Notes: a model not told the origin generated them from the sequence alone. A DNA stretch of 64,000 nucleotides from DAOTUB01 sp034437455 (GCA_034437455.1 DAOTUB010000371.1:1-64000), one strand, 5' to 3'; shown: positions 1 to 10,100, counted from the stretch's first letter. Translations and numbers: made by a program.

Positions 1-53
1 TAGCCGCGCTTTCCATAGCGCGCAGGCCCGCGAGGTATGGAAACCTCGGCTAC
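1..53. repeat. Imperfect palindromic repeat at window edge
   Basis: The first 53 bases form an imperfect inverted repeat. It opens with TAGCCGCGCTTTCCATAGCG and closes with the mirrored CGAGGTATGGAAACCTCGGCTA-type arm, around a short AGGCCC centre. Several arm mismatches are compensatory (GCGC on one side against CGAG/CTCG on the other), which suggests selection for a folded structure rather than sequence. It looks like a REP-like or MITE-like intergenic element. It may continue left of the window. Confidence 0.6.
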
Positions 54-528
54 ATAGCCCCGTTTTATTGAAAAGATACAGTCTGGAGAAAAAAGAAACC
101 TGTCCCCCAGAGTTCTGAATTATACCCAACTTTACCGTACCCGCACCAGGAACTTTTGTAGAAACGACCTTGCCAACCACTCCACCACCTTCTGCCAGTA
201 CAGCGTCTCGGGCAGATTCAACGTCGTCAACCGCAAAAGCGATGTGCGCAAAGCCGGGACAGTTGCTTGCCGTGTTCGGCCGTTCTGCCAGGTGGTTGTA
301 CTGAAAGATCTCGAGAGTAGGTCCGTCGTCGCCGTAACCTGGAAGTCTCAAATGCACGCCGTGAATTTGGGCATCGGCGACCCCCGTACCCTCTTCCAGC
401 CACTGGCCGGCCAGCTCTCTTTCAGGAAGTATCGGCGTGCATCCAAAAACCTGTTCATAGAATTGAGCCAACCTCTTCCAGTCCCGAGCGACCAGATTGG
501 TGTGAACATACCTCGCGCTGGCAGCCAT
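1..528 (-). CDS. VOC-family (glyoxalase/dioxygenase-like) protein, 3' end disrupted
   Basis: An open frame starts at ATG 526-528, five bases after a GAGGTAG Shine-Dalgarno, and runs to the window edge without a stop. The first 130 or so codons read as a vicinal-oxygen-chelate protein: an N-terminal YVHTNLVARDWKRLAQFYEQ, a central GVHLRLPGYGDDGPTLEIFQ and a second half with GFAHIAFAVDDVESARD. These carry the paired His and Glu positions expected of the metal site. The usual last strand (DPEGNxxEL) is missing. After VPGAGTVK, at about position 130, the frame enters non-coding-looking DNA with a T-tract and then the palindrome at 1-53. I infer that a repeat insertion or deletion removed the C-terminus. 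The substrate cannot be told. The gene follows the GH3 gene by 32 bases and may be its operon partner. Confidence 0.7.
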   Translation of the reverse strand, partial: MAASARYVHTNLVARDWKRLAQFYEQVFGCTPILPERELAGQWLEEGTGVADAQIHGVHLRLPGYGDDGPTLEIFQYNHLAERPNTASNCPGFAHIAFAVDDVESARDAVLAEGGGVVGKVVSTKVPGAGTVKLGIIQNSGGQVSFFSRLYLFNKTGLCSRGFHTSRACALWKARL

Positions 529-560
529 ATCTACCTCGAATTCCTGACAGTGATCGACGG

Positions 561-3467
561 CTACTGCCACCTCCACTGATCAATAATCCACGCCACCAGC
601 AGCGGCACAGTGCCGCCGACCAATGTGGCTCCTGCAGCGATCCACAAGCCGCCTCGCTCTTGCAGCCAGGCGACATCCGGAAGGAACAGAACATACGCCA
701 GGTAGACTACAAGCCCCCCTATCACACACCACAGTCCCAGCCGCAGGGCCAGGCTGACCGACCTGTGACTAAGACGCATCGCATAGTATCCCAAACTACC
801 GACGATCATGACGCTGAGCAGAGCCAGGCCCAGGTCCGACGCTCCCACCTGCGCTTCTGGAAGTGGCAGAGGAATCACCTCTTCTTCGCTCGGCACAGTA
901 GGCATTGGCGTTGGCGTCTCCTCGACCGCCGGTTCTGGAACTGCGGTGGGCGTTGGCGTCGGCGGTAGTGGCGTGGGCGTGGGTTGCGGCGTAGGCGTCA
1001 CAATCGTAGCCGCCCCTCCTTCCTGGATCGTGACCTGCATCGCAATCCGACGCGCAAGCGGATCGGCTTGGATAAAGATATCCAGTTGGCCTGTGCGTTC
1101 CAGCGTGATTCTAGTCTCGGCCACGCCGCCGCGAGTGGTCTCTGTTTTCGTATGCTCTCCCAGACCTTCCTGGGGGTAGCTGAAAATAAACTGGACCGGC
1201 GTGCCATCCGGTACTGGATGGCCGTTGTGATCCACGATCACGCCGGTGTACAGTCTCAATTTGTCGCCGACCTCGAGGCTAGGTGGTTCTGGCGTGGGCT
1301 GTCCTTCTTCCGTCGGCTCTGGCGTGGGCTGTCCTTCCTCCGTCGGCTCCGGCGTGGGCTGCTCCTCCTCTTCTGATGGCTCCACATAGTGATAGAGGGG
1401 GATGTCCTGCGCGGGATCAGGAGAAGTCTGGGTCAACAGATCGTAGTTGATGCCGCTCACGCTGACGGGTGACGCCCCTCCAGGCGCAAACTCGCCGAAC
1501 AAGGCGCGCACCGAGGCCTCGATAAAAGGCTCGATCCGACTGTAGGCCACATAGTAGGCGCTCAACTTGTTGATTTCGGTCGCATCCAGATAGTAAGGAG
1601 CGCCATAAGCCAGCACGACCACGTGCGGACCACGCAGCGTATCCGCTTGTTCGGCCAGAAAATGCCGCACGGCACTTGATTGGGGCGGATCGTCGGCAGG
1701 ATCGAGCATAGCAAAGATGATCCAGTCGGCCTCCCCCAGTGCTGCTTCGATAGGAGAGCGCAGGGTCGGTGTAAGCTCTTCTCCAGCCGCAGGCGTCGGC
1801 GCTGGAGGCAACGGGGGCGCGCTCAGATATTCCTCCAACTGGTTGAAGGTGAAACTGCTCACCAATGTCGGATCGACCTGCCCTGTTGCGTTCGGGCCAT
1901 AGAGCCGAATAATCGTGTCTCGCAATTTGGAGGGATCAATATACGGCACGGGAGCACACGCAGCGCAGGGTTGCCTCGTTCGGCCATCGGTAAAGATAAC
2001 GATGCTGTCATCAGGGGTAGGAGGAGAGGGCACAAGATCTGGCGACGGTGGAGAAAGCAAGGTGATGGCGTCGCGTCCCATGGCCGCTACCGCCTCGACA
2101 GCGAGTCCGATCTCGCTGATGGCCTCCATGTCCGGTTGGGTGGTCGGGAGGCTAAATGTGTCGCCATAGAGCGCCAGCTTGAGCCGCAATATGCGCGCTA
2201 CCGCCGCGTTCACCAACGCTTGAAAAGAAGGGTCGCTCTCATACTTTTCGCGGAAGAAGGTGATGGTGGACTTGACGTTGGCGATCTGATCCTCCCAGCC
2301 GCCGTCAGGTGTAAATTGGGAGAGCAGCAAGAGATCGTTTCCGGCGAGAAAAGCCTCCTGCGCGATACGGCGGCTGTTGAAGTTCTGCTCGCTAGGATCG
2401 TAAAAGCGCCGTAATGCCCGCACGCCCAGCCCATCGGAGACAGTCACTCCACCCTGCTCGCGCCAGCTAACCAGTTCTGGCAATCCCAACAATCGTTGAA
2501 GTACTTGGCTGTCCACGCTGATGGGGCGAGTGGTGACATAGAGGCCGCCCTCCAGTCCCCGGAAGCGGATGTGAGACACCATCAATGCGTCCGGTCGCGC
2601 CAGCGGATTGTCGTCCTGGGCCACGGCAAAGAAGGGGGCCAGGTCTACCTGTTTGAGTTTATCCAGCGTGCGCTGTACCGTGGAGATTTCTTCGCTGAGA
2701 GAACGATCCGACGATCCGAGGCCCGGAAAGTGTTTTGCCACGACCGCAACTCGCCCCTCGGCTCCTGCGTGGACGCCTCGAATGTACACCTTTCCCATCT
2801 GCCCGACCCAGAACGGCTCGCCCCCGAAGGACCTCACTCCCAGGTCTCCGGCGCTCGTCGGACGCGGATTTTCGAGCACATCCAGTGAGGGTCCCAGCAG
2901 CATATTGACGCCCAGAGCGCTCAACTCCTGCCCCACGATCTGGCCTATGGTCTCGGTGTAGCTCAGATTCCACGTGGCTCCCAGCGCCATCTCGGAGGGC
3001 AGTGGCGTCGTCCCGCTGACAATGGCGGTGAAGGGCATACCGTTCCCCTCGTGGTTCACAGCGATGAAGAGAGGAACGAAAGGTTCAGAAAACGTCTCCT
3101 CCTCAGTGAACGTATCCGTCACCGGCTGCGTAGCTGTCCAAGCGGCTCCTTGGAGCTGACCGATCAACGCAGCTACCTGCGCCGGCGTGTCGCCCTCATT
3201 GACGATGTTGTTGTTCTCCGGTCGCAGCACCACGCCGCCGACGTGATAATCGCGGATCAACTCTGCGATAGCCGCGTCATCGGTGAGCTCGCTCCCAGGA
3301 AACGTGACCAGGAAAAGCTGGCCGACCTTGGCGGCGTCGGACATTTGCTCCATCAGCCGCGCAACCTCGTCCTCCTCTTCCTGCGCTTGAGAAACCCTGT
3401 GCAGTCCGGGCAATATCAAGATGGCCACAAGGGCCAATGTAACCAGTTTTTTCAATCGCTCAACCAT
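561..3467 (-). CDS. Membrane-tethered GH3-like (NagZ-type) glycosidase-fold protein
   Basis: This 968-residue protein has a signal peptide or N-anchor (about residues 7-28) followed by a glycoside hydrolase family 3 N-terminal barrel (about 45-440). Visible motifs are VGGVVLRPENN, the KHFPG loop at 245-249, and VTVSDGLGV with the expected nucleophile Asp345. In beta-N-acetylglucosaminidases of the NagZ type, KHFPG is followed by a loop with a DSH general acid/base dyad. Here the loop reads GLGSSDRSLSEE and has no His, so catalysis may be altered or lost. A second alpha/beta region (about 470-660) follows. Next come three EEGQPTPEPT-type repeats, an Ig-like beta domain (about 720-800), a PTPTP linker and three C-terminal membrane segments (about 885-960). 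The active domain would therefore be outside the cell, tethered at the C-terminus. Its own promoter lies at 3517-3545. A role in cell-wall or glycan turnover is inferred. Confidence 0.82.
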   Translation of the reverse strand: MVERLKKLVTLALVAILILPGLHRVSQAQEEEDEVARLMEQMSDAAKVGQLFLVTFPGSELTDDAAIAELIRDYHVGGVVLRPENNNIVNEGDTPAQVAALIGQLQGAAWTATQPVTDTFTEEETFSEPFVPLFIAVNHEGNGMPFTAIVSGTTPLPSEMALGATWNLSYTETIGQIVGQELSALGVNMLLGPSLDVLENPRPTSAGDLGVRSFGGEPFWVGQMGKVYIRGVHAGAEGRVAVVAKHFPGLGSSDRSLSEEISTVQRTLDKLKQVDLAPFFAVAQDDNPLARPDALMVSHIRFRGLEGGLYVTTRPISVDSQVLQRLLGLPELVSWREQGGVTVSDGLGVRALRRFYDPSEQNFNSRRIAQEAFLAGNDLLLLSQFTPDGGWEDQIANVKSTITFFREKYESDPSFQALVNAAVARILRLKLALYGDTFSLPTTQPDMEAISEIGLAVEAVAAMGRDAITLLSPPSPDLVPSPPTPDDSIVIFTDGRTRQPCAACAPVPYIDPSKLRDTIIRLYGPNATGQVDPTLVSSFTFNQLEEYLSAPPLPPAPTPAAGEELTPTLRSPIEAALGEADWIIFAMLDPADDPPQSSAVRHFLAEQADTLRGPHVVVLAYGAPYYLDATEINKLSAYYVAYSRIEPFIEASVRALFGEFAPGGASPVSVSGINYDLLTQTSPDPAQDIPLYHYVEPSEEEEQPTPEPTEEGQPTPEPTEEGQPTPEPPSLEVGDKLRLYTGVIVDHNGHPVPDGTPVQFIFSYPQEGLGEHTKTETTRGGVAETRITLERTGQLDIFIQADPLARRIAMQVTIQEGGAATIVTPTPQPTPTPLPPTPTPTAVPEPAVEETPTPMPTVPSEEEVIPLPLPEAQVGASDLGLALLSVMIVGSLGYYAMRLSHRSVSLALRLGLWCVIGGLVVYLAYVLFLPDVAWLQERGGLWIAAGATLVGGTVPLLVAWIIDQWRWQ

Positions 3468-3516
3468 CGGAACAGTGATCAGTAGTCAGCATTCAGGCGC
3501 GTGTAGCAGTACCTGT

Positions 3517-3545
3517 ATTTTACCCGACAATGAAAGAGAGCGCAA
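3517..3545 (-). promoter_or_regulatory. Sigma70-like promoter for the GH3 gene
   Basis: On the minus strand TTGCGC (3540-3545) is followed after 17 bases by TAAAAT (3517-3522). The expected start point is about 3510, leaving a leader of roughly 43 bases before ATG 3467. No strong Shine-Dalgarno is visible in that leader. The promoter lies directly downstream of the preceding gene's terminator. Confidence 0.6.
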
Positions 3546-3546
3546 T

Positions 3547-3580
3547 CAAAAACCCCGACTCTGGGCAAAAGCCGGGGTCT
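3547..3580 (-). terminator. Rho-independent terminator
   Basis: Read on the minus strand, an ACCCCGGCT/AGTCGGGGT stem (8 of 9 pairs) closes an approximately 10-base loop and is followed by a run of five T. It sits just after the small membrane gene and just before the GH3 promoter, so it ends the GNAT/small-membrane-protein transcript. Confidence 0.8.
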
Positions 3581-3603
3581 TGGCTACTGACGTTGTTCAT
3601 TGC

Positions 3604-3816
3604 TCATTGTTCATTGTTTACTTCTTCTTCCCACCCAATGATCCAGACGCACAAACCGGCCAGTCCAATAGTGGCCACGATCAGAGCCGCCCACTGTCCT
3701 GGCAACAATCCCACGTCACGGGCGGACCAAATGAGGATCACGACCATCCCCATGGCCAACACCAACCAGGCGGCCAGGCGCGGGTGTTGGCCGAAAAATT
3801 GCTTCAAAAAAGACAT
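3604..3816 (-). CDS. Small two-TM membrane protein
   Basis: This 70-residue protein starts at ATG 3814-3816, nine bases after a perfect AGGAGGTGAG Shine-Dalgarno. An upstream in-frame start exists but has no such site. The sequence is a short basic head (MSFLKQFFGQHPRL) with two hydrophobic helices (about 13-31 and 40-60). The tail WEEEVNNEQ is partly encoded by an ATGAACA-type low-complexity repeat. No family was recognised. It follows the GNAT gene by about 50 bases and probably shares its transcript, which ends at the hairpin at 3547-3580. Confidence 0.65.
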   Translation of the reverse strand: MSFLKQFFGQHPRLAAWLVLAMGMVVILIWSARDVGLLPGQWAALIVATIGLAGLCVWIIGWEEEVNNEQ

Positions 3817-3868
3817 GTGCTCACCTCCTGTAAAACCCACTCACTGCCAACGGTCGACCGCTGCTTTG

Positions 3869-4372
3869 TCACAGTGGCAGTGTTGCACGTCTGGAACTTA
3901 ATTCCTTTACCATCACGGTCTTGCCATCTTCCAGCCGGGCCTCGTAAGCGGCTTCTTGCCACGCGCTGGGCAAACTGGCGATCGTTTGAGCTTCGTATCC
4001 AAATCCCTTGTAAAAATTGACCCACTCGGGCAGAGTTGGGCGCGGTAAGAGTAACAATGCTGCCTCACACTGCAATTCCTTGGCAGCCTGTTCCATTTCG
4101 GAAAGCAATGCCTGGCTGATCGCCTCGCGCTCGTTAGCTGGTTGAATCAGAAGGTCGGTGATTCTGACCACGAGATTCTCGGCTTGCCAGCCCAGCACCC
4201 CCGTCAAGTCACCGGCGCGCTCGGCTATCAGAAAGCCCACGCTGCCCATGCGCATGATGACGGCTATCCGATCGATCTCCAACCCCCTTCGGGCGCAATT
4301 GACAAACGTCGCAATATCCTCCGCATCACCGGCTTTGGCTCGCCGCACGACAAGCTCTTGTTCCTGCACCAT
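3869..4372 (-). CDS. GNAT-family N-acetyltransferase-like protein
   Basis: The 167-residue product reads as a GNAT fold. The N-terminus VVRRAKAGDAEDIATFVN is the typical first strand and helix. GFLIAERAGDLTGVLGW is the beta2-beta3 hairpin, and VVRITDLLIQPANEREAISQ sits where motif A binds the acetyl-CoA pyrophosphate. FYKGFGYE is the conserved C-terminal motif. The canonical Q/RxxGxG/A loop is replaced by NEREAIS, so cofactor binding may be weak. The start at ATG 4372 follows GGGAGGGAAAAT; a longer frame has no ribosome site. It has its own promoter (4423-4451). The acceptor substrate is unknown. Confidence 0.7.
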   Translation of the reverse strand: MVQEQELVVRRAKAGDAEDIATFVNCARRGLEIDRIAVIMRMGSVGFLIAERAGDLTGVLGWQAENLVVRITDLLIQPANEREAISQALLSEMEQAAKELQCEAALLLLPRPTLPEWVNFYKGFGYEAQTIASLPSAWQEAAYEARLEDGKTVMVKELSSRRATLPL

Positions 4373-4422
4373 ATTTTCCCTCCCTGTACCGTTGGAATGA
4401 GTGAAAGGACGAACTGACCACA

Positions 4423-4451
4423 ATTATACTCTGAATATCGCTTTCTTCCAA
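4423..4451 (-). promoter_or_regulatory. Sigma70-like promoter for the GNAT gene
   Basis: On the minus strand TTGGAA (4446-4451) and TATAAT (4423-4428) are separated by 17 bases. A 5-bp inverted repeat (CCAAG-GGTGA-CTTGG, 4448-4462) overlaps the -35 and could be an operator. The start point would be near 4416, with a leader of about 45 bases. Confidence 0.65.
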
Positions 4452-4544
4452 GGGTGACTTGGCGCTCGACGGATGGCGTATGTTGGGCTTTACGATTGGA
4501 GAAAATGCACGGAGCAATGGCGAAACGACCTGCCATCTTTGCTT

Positions 4545-5159
4545 CTATGTGCCGCCCTCACGTCCTGCAAACTGCTCCCAGGCTGCCTGTACCTGGGCTT
4601 GTGTCCACGCAAGCGTGCCCGATGTGTCAATGAGCACGTCTGCGCGCGCGATTTTCTTCTCCTGGGGAGATTGCGCCCGCACGCGCTGCTCGGCCTCGGC
4701 CCGGCTCAGGTCCCGCCCGGCCATCATACGCTGAACTCGCTGCTCCGCTGGGCAGGCCGTCACCCATACGCTGTCACAAGTATCCGCCATCCCCGCCTCG
4801 ATGAGTTTGATAGCCTCGATCGCCACGACATCGGATGAAGTGGCGGCCACGCGACGACGGATCGCGCCGAGCGTAGCAGGATGGACGATGGCTTCCAACT
4901 GTGCCATCAATTCGGGATCGCCAAAGACGACGTGGCCCAATCGTTCCCGGTCAATTTCACCGTCCGGCCCCAGGATCTTGGAACCAAAGGTCTCGACAAT
5001 CTGGGCATGGACGGGAGTGCCGGCCCGCATCACCTCGTGGGCTACCCTGTCGGCATCAATCACCTCCGCGCCCAGCTCGGCCAGCATCCTCGCGACGGTG
5101 GACTTGCCCGTGCTGATGTTGCCCGTGAGACCGATGAGCAGCGGACGCCGGTTATTCAT
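4545..5159 (-). CDS. coaE: Dephospho-CoA kinase
   Basis: This is a 204-residue P-loop kinase for the last step of coenzyme A synthesis, phosphorylating the 3' hydroxyl of dephospho-CoA with ATP. The P-loop GLTGNISTGKST lies at residues 10-21, followed by VIDADRVAHEVM, the substrate-binding region of the family. The lid region carries VQRMMAGRDLSRAEAEQR. Length matches typical CoaE. Its ATG overlaps the stop of the upstream ABC-F gene in an ATGA arrangement (5156-5159), so the two are translationally coupled. Confidence 0.93.
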   Translation of the reverse strand: MNNRRPLLIGLTGNISTGKSTVARMLAELGAEVIDADRVAHEVMRAGTPVHAQIVETFGSKILGPDGEIDRERLGHVVFGDPELMAQLEAIVHPATLGAIRRRVAATSSDVVAIEAIKLIEAGMADTCDSVWVTACPAEQRVQRMMAGRDLSRAEAEQRVRAQSPQEKKIARADVLIDTSGTLAWTQAQVQAAWEQFAGREGGT

Positions 5160-7075
5160 GTCACATCCGCCCAGGCCGTAAATAGCTCGTCCAGCTCTTC
5201 TTTGACCGAGGCGTACTCGGCGCCCAACTCGCGCACTCGCTCGACCGCTTTCTGCTCGCTGGCGATGGCCAGTTGAGCCTCCAACTCTTTCTGGCGCGTC
5301 TCCAACTGGTGGATCTTTTGTTCGAGTTCGGCCTGGCGGCGGGCTTTCCGTGCTGTTTCACGCTCTGCGATCCTGCGGGCCTCCTGAGCGCGTTTCTCTT
5401 CCGTTTCGGCCTCTGTCTCCTGGGCTGCCTGTCTCGATTGCCGCCGCCGCGCCTCCCAATCACAGTATTCCCCGTATCCCTCTTTGAACTCCCACAATTG
5501 CCCATCTCCAATCGCCCAGACCCGGGTGGCCAACTTGCGGATCAGATAACGATCGTGGGTCACCATCAACAGCGTGCCCCCAAAATCGGCGAGCGCCTCC
5601 TCCAATACCTCCTGAGAGGAAATATCGAGATGATTGGTCGGCTCGTCGAGGATCAGAACGTTGGCGTCCTGCAAGATCAGGACGGCCAGGGCAACGCGGG
5701 CCTGTTCGCCGCCAGAAAGATCGCCGACGCGCTTGAACGCATCGTCGCCAGAGAACCGGTACCGGCCGAGCAAGTTTCGCGCTTCGCCAGTCCTCAGATC
5801 GCTGGCGTCCAGAATGGTGTCGAGGACGGTCTTTTCGGGATCGAGGTCTGCGTGCCCCTGGGCAAAGTACCCCAGGTAGACGCTCGCCCCAATGCGCACG
5901 CGCCCGGCGAGCGGCGGAATCTGGCCCAGAATGGTGCGCACGAGCGTGGTCTTGCCAGAGCCATTCGGTCCCAGTAACGCCACCCGCTGCCCTCGCCGCA
6001 GCTCGAACTCCTCGGCGGTAAAGAGAGGCGCAGCGGGATCGTAGCCCACCGCGAGATCGTAGAGGCCCAGCACCAGGTCGCCGCTGCGGGCCGCTTCGCC
6101 CAGATGGAGGCTCAGCGGACGGTACTCGCGCGGTTGTTCAAGCCGGACGACGCGCTCCAGACGCTTCAGCCGTCCCTTCGCCTCGCGGCTGCGCTGACCG
6201 GCGATATTCCGTTGGATGAAATCCTCGGTGCGAGCGATGAATTTTTGCTGCCGCTCGTACTCGATCTGCTGGCGGGCCAGCCGCTCCGTCCTCTGGGCGA
6301 CATAGGCGCTATAGTTGCCGCGATATTGCTCCAGCCGGCCCCACTGTAGCTCCCACACCCGATCGACGACCCCGTCGAGAAAGGCCCGGTCGTGGGCCAC
6401 GACGATCATCGCACCCTTCCACGCCCTGTTGAGGTAGTTTTCCAACCACTCGATACCCGCCAGGTCAAGGTGATTCGTCGGCTCATCCAACAACAGGAGC
6501 TCGGCTTCCTCCAGCAACAGGCGAGCCAGCAAAGCGCGCGTTTTCTGTCCCCCGCTGAGTTGGGTCACCGGACGTTGAAAATCATCCTCGTCGAAACCCA
6601 GGCCAGAGAGCACCTGCCTGATGCGGTACTCGTACGTATAGCCGCCAGCCAGCTCAAACGCCTCCAAGACCTGACCATACCGCTGCGTCGCCCGCTCACG
6701 AGTAGCCGGGTCCACCATAGCCGCCTCCAGGCGGCGCAACTCGGCGGACTGGGCCAAAAGGTCGGCAAAGACGGTTAACATCACCTCCCACACCGTCGTG
6801 GGGCGGCCCACGCCGGCGCACGGCAGATTGCCCTCGCCGAGAGACGTGTCGGCCTGCTGAGGGAGATAGGCCACGTGTATCCCTTTCGCCCGATGAATAG
6901 CGCCGTTCGTGGGAGCTTCCAGGCCCGCGATCAAATGCAGCAGGGTCGTTTTGCCGGAGCCATTGGGACCGATCAGGGCGATCCTGGCACGATGGGGAAC
7001 CTCAAACGACAGGGCCTCAAAGACATCGTGAGGGCCGTAGGATTTGGACAGGCTACCAGCCGTCAAGATGGACAT
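5156..7075 (-). CDS. ABC-F family ATPase (ribosome-associated type)
   Basis: This 639-residue protein has two ABC cassettes and no membrane segments. Walker A GPNGSGKTT occurs at 36-44 and again near 365. The signatures are LSGGQKTRALLARLL (about 172) and LSGGEQARVALAVL (about 452). Both Walker B regions read LDEPTNHLD. An arm or linker region lies between the cassettes (about 240-320), and a charged coiled coil makes up the last 90 residues, as in Uup/YfmR-like members. ABC-F proteins act at the ribosomal E site or in translation quality control. Which subfamily this is cannot be decided from sequence alone. It lies 30 bases after the giant kinase gene and may be read through from the sensory operon. 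Confidence 0.88.
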   Translation of the reverse strand: MSILTAGSLSKSYGPHDVFEALSFEVPHRARIALIGPNGSGKTTLLHLIAGLEAPTNGAIHRAKGIHVAYLPQQADTSLGEGNLPCAGVGRPTTVWEVMLTVFADLLAQSAELRRLEAAMVDPATRERATQRYGQVLEAFELAGGYTYEYRIRQVLSGLGFDEDDFQRPVTQLSGGQKTRALLARLLLEEAELLLLDEPTNHLDLAGIEWLENYLNRAWKGAMIVVAHDRAFLDGVVDRVWELQWGRLEQYRGNYSAYVAQRTERLARQQIEYERQQKFIARTEDFIQRNIAGQRSREAKGRLKRLERVVRLEQPREYRPLSLHLGEAARSGDLVLGLYDLAVGYDPAAPLFTAEEFELRRGQRVALLGPNGSGKTTLVRTILGQIPPLAGRVRIGASVYLGYFAQGHADLDPEKTVLDTILDASDLRTGEARNLLGRYRFSGDDAFKRVGDLSGGEQARVALAVLILQDANVLILDEPTNHLDISSQEVLEEALADFGGTLLMVTHDRYLIRKLATRVWAIGDGQLWEFKEGYGEYCDWEARRRQSRQAAQETEAETEEKRAQEARRIAERETARKARRQAELEQKIHQLETRQKELEAQLAIASEQKAVERVRELGAEYASVKEELDELFTAWADVT

Positions 7076-7105
7076 GATTTTAGACTGTGATGTATGTTGT
7101 CAAGC

Positions 7106-10100
7106 TCAGTGTCCATCGCCGTTGCTCTTGGGCAGGGGCGCGCGATCGAGTCTCTGCAAAGCGGCGATCACGTCCTCCAAGAGTTCCTCTTGTTCCAGCA
7201 CGCCCTTTTGGATCAGCGCCTCGGTTCGATGGTTGAGCATCTGGCGATCTTCTGTCGTCAGATCCTTGGCGGTCACGACGATGATGGGAATCGAACGAGT
7301 AGATTCGTCAGCCTTGACCGCCTCCAGCACGGCAAACCCATCCACCTCGGGCATCAAGAGATCCAGGACGATGATGTGGGGCCGCACCTGCCGGACCAGG
7401 GAGATCGCCTCCTGCCCGCTGGCCACCTCAAAGACTTCGTACCCTTCTTGACTCTCGATCATGCGCCTCAAAAGCTCGCGATCCTCCGGCTGATCATCCA
7501 CCACGAGCACCCGGTGGTGGCCTTCCTCCCGATCCAGTCGATCCAGTGCCGTCAACAGATCCTGTTCCATGATGGGCTTGACCAGATAGTCGGCCGCTCC
7601 CAGACTCATTCCGTGATCCTTGTCGCCGATGATGGTGCACATGATGACGGGGATGTCGCGTGTCTCTGGATCGGCCTTAAGTTCCTCGATGACCTGCCAG
7701 CCATCCTTTTGCGGCATCATCACATCCAGGGTGATGGCATGAGGCTGGAGTCGTTTGGCCTCTTCCACCACGTTCGTGGCTTCGGTCAACCCGGCGACCC
7801 GGTAGCCTTGCTTGTACAGGTAACGGCGGAAGAGTGTGATCACGCCTTCATCGTCATCCACGCAGAGGATCAGCTTGCTCCCCATCTCCTCAACCGCCTC
7901 GGGAGAGCGGGCAGGCATCTCATCGGCAGGCAACTCTTGCTCCTCTTGCAGAGAGGGCGGCCCGTCAATGGGCAGAGCAAAGTAGAACGTAGAGCCTTCG
8001 CCGACTTCACTCTCGACCCAGATCCGTCCCCCGTGAAGTTCGACCAACGAAGTGCTGATGGTCAACCCCAAACCTGTACCGCCATATTTGCGGGAGGGCG
8101 AGGCGTCCGCCTGGGTGAAGGGTTCAAAAATGACCTCCAGATCCTTGGCGGATATACCCGGCCCACTGTCGGCGACCGAGATGATCACTTCGTCGGGTTC
8201 AGCCTCGGCTCCCACGTGAACAAAGCCCGCGTCGGTGAATTTGGCCGCATTGGCGACCAGGTTGAGCAATATCTGGCGGACACGACGGGCATCGGCAGTG
8301 ATGAGCGGGAGATCGTCCGAGATGGACTGCTGGAGTTCTACCGGCTTATCCTTGACCAATGCGATTGCGGTGGACATCACACCGCTGACGATCTCCCGCA
8401 GATCTATTTTCTCGAAACTAAGCTCGATCTTGCCGGCCTCGATCCTGGAAATGTCCAACATGTCGTTGATCAGACCCAGCAGATGCTGCCCACTGTTGTG
8501 GATCGCGGTCAGATCCTCTTGCTGCTGCTCGGTGAGCGGGCCGTCAATGCCCTTGAGAACGACGCGCGAGAAGCCGATGATGGAGTTGAGGGGCGTACGA
8601 AGCTCGTGGGACATGTTGGCCAGGAACAGTGTTTTGAGACGATCCACCTCCGCCAATCGCTCACTCGTACGCACCGCTTCCTGAAACAGGCGGGCATTTT
8701 CCAGCGCCACGCTCAGGTTACCGGCCACGAGTTCAGCAAATTCGACATCCACTAGGGGGTGCTCGCCAAATTTTCCGAGACCTATCGCGCCCAATACCTG
8801 GTCGCGAGAAATCAGGGGAACATAGATGACCGATTGAGCCTGCGCCTGCCTGGCTACGTCAGCCAGCGGGCCACGAACGTCGGAGGGCATCTCCAGAACC
8901 CGGGTGCGACGTCCGCTTATCACCTCGAAGAGGACGGCGTTCATCTCCGGGGTCACTTGTTGAAAGTCTTCAGATAGCAGGACATCGCTGGCATCGGCAG
9001 CGTGGACGGCGACCGGCGAAAGCTCCTCTCGCCTCGGATCCCAGGTGAAAAGTGCAGAGGGCACCTCCAGACGTTGAGAGACGACCTCTCCGGCCTGATG
9101 GAGCAATTCCTCCGGATCCAGCGAAGCAGCAGCTGCCTGGAGCACCTCGTTGATCAGGGCGCGGCGTCTGGCCTCGGTCTGAGCCCCTTCGAACAGGTTA
9201 GCGTTCTCGATGGCAGTAGCCAATTGGTCGGCCATCGTCTGCAAAACGGCCACGTCCTCTTCCGAGAAGGCAGCCTCCTCGGTAGACTGGACGTCCAATG
9301 CCCCGATCACTCGATCGCGCACTTTCAACGGCAAGGTCATCGCCGAGCGGGTCTTGGGCAGATCAGGGTTATCGAAGAACACAGCGTCGGCGCCGACGTC
9401 CAGCGCGATACGGGGTTCGCCCGTCGCCGTGACGTAACCGACCATACCGACCTCGCCGACCTTCAGCCGGTGACCTCGATCCAACATCCGGCGACCGCCC
9501 TCAGAAGAAGCGGCTTGCAGGACAGCGTACTCGTTCCATTCGTCCAGGAGGAAAACGCCAGCGTGGTAGAAGCCAAACCGGTCAGAGATGAGGCGCACCA
9601 CTGCACCCAGCAACTGCTCCACATCCAGGATGGCGGTGGCATCGCGGGCGACCTCGGCGGCGGCGGCCAACTGAGCCGCCCTTCGTTGCGTCTCCTCAAA
9701 CAGGTTAGCGTTCTGCAACGCGATGGCCATCTGGCTGGCGATGGCAGTCAGCAAGTCCCGGTCGCGTTCTTCGTAGAGGCGAGGCGCGATATGACTCTGG
9801 ACGGCCACCATCCCCAACACCTGGCCGCCCAGGAGCACAGGCGCCCCCAACCACGAAAGTGCAACCGTACCAATCATCTCAATCCCCAACTCCTCCAGCC
9901 GCTCGGCCACGTTCTCGTGAATCAGCAATGGCTTCCGGGTTTCCATGACGTACTCGGTGAGGCCTGCACCTTTCTGGCGCGATCGCCATTGCACCGGTTG
10001 TCCATCCTCAACAGCCAGCGGGAACAAGACGTTTTCAGTCTCAGAATCGTAGAGAGCAACGTAGAAACTGGTAGTGTCCAGCAAGCGGGATGCCCCTCGA

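Noticed and set aside
1240..1400. CRISPR-like direct repeats
   Set aside because: The repeats encode the EEGQPTPEPT units inside the GH3-like protein and stay in frame; there are no unique spacers and no cas genes.
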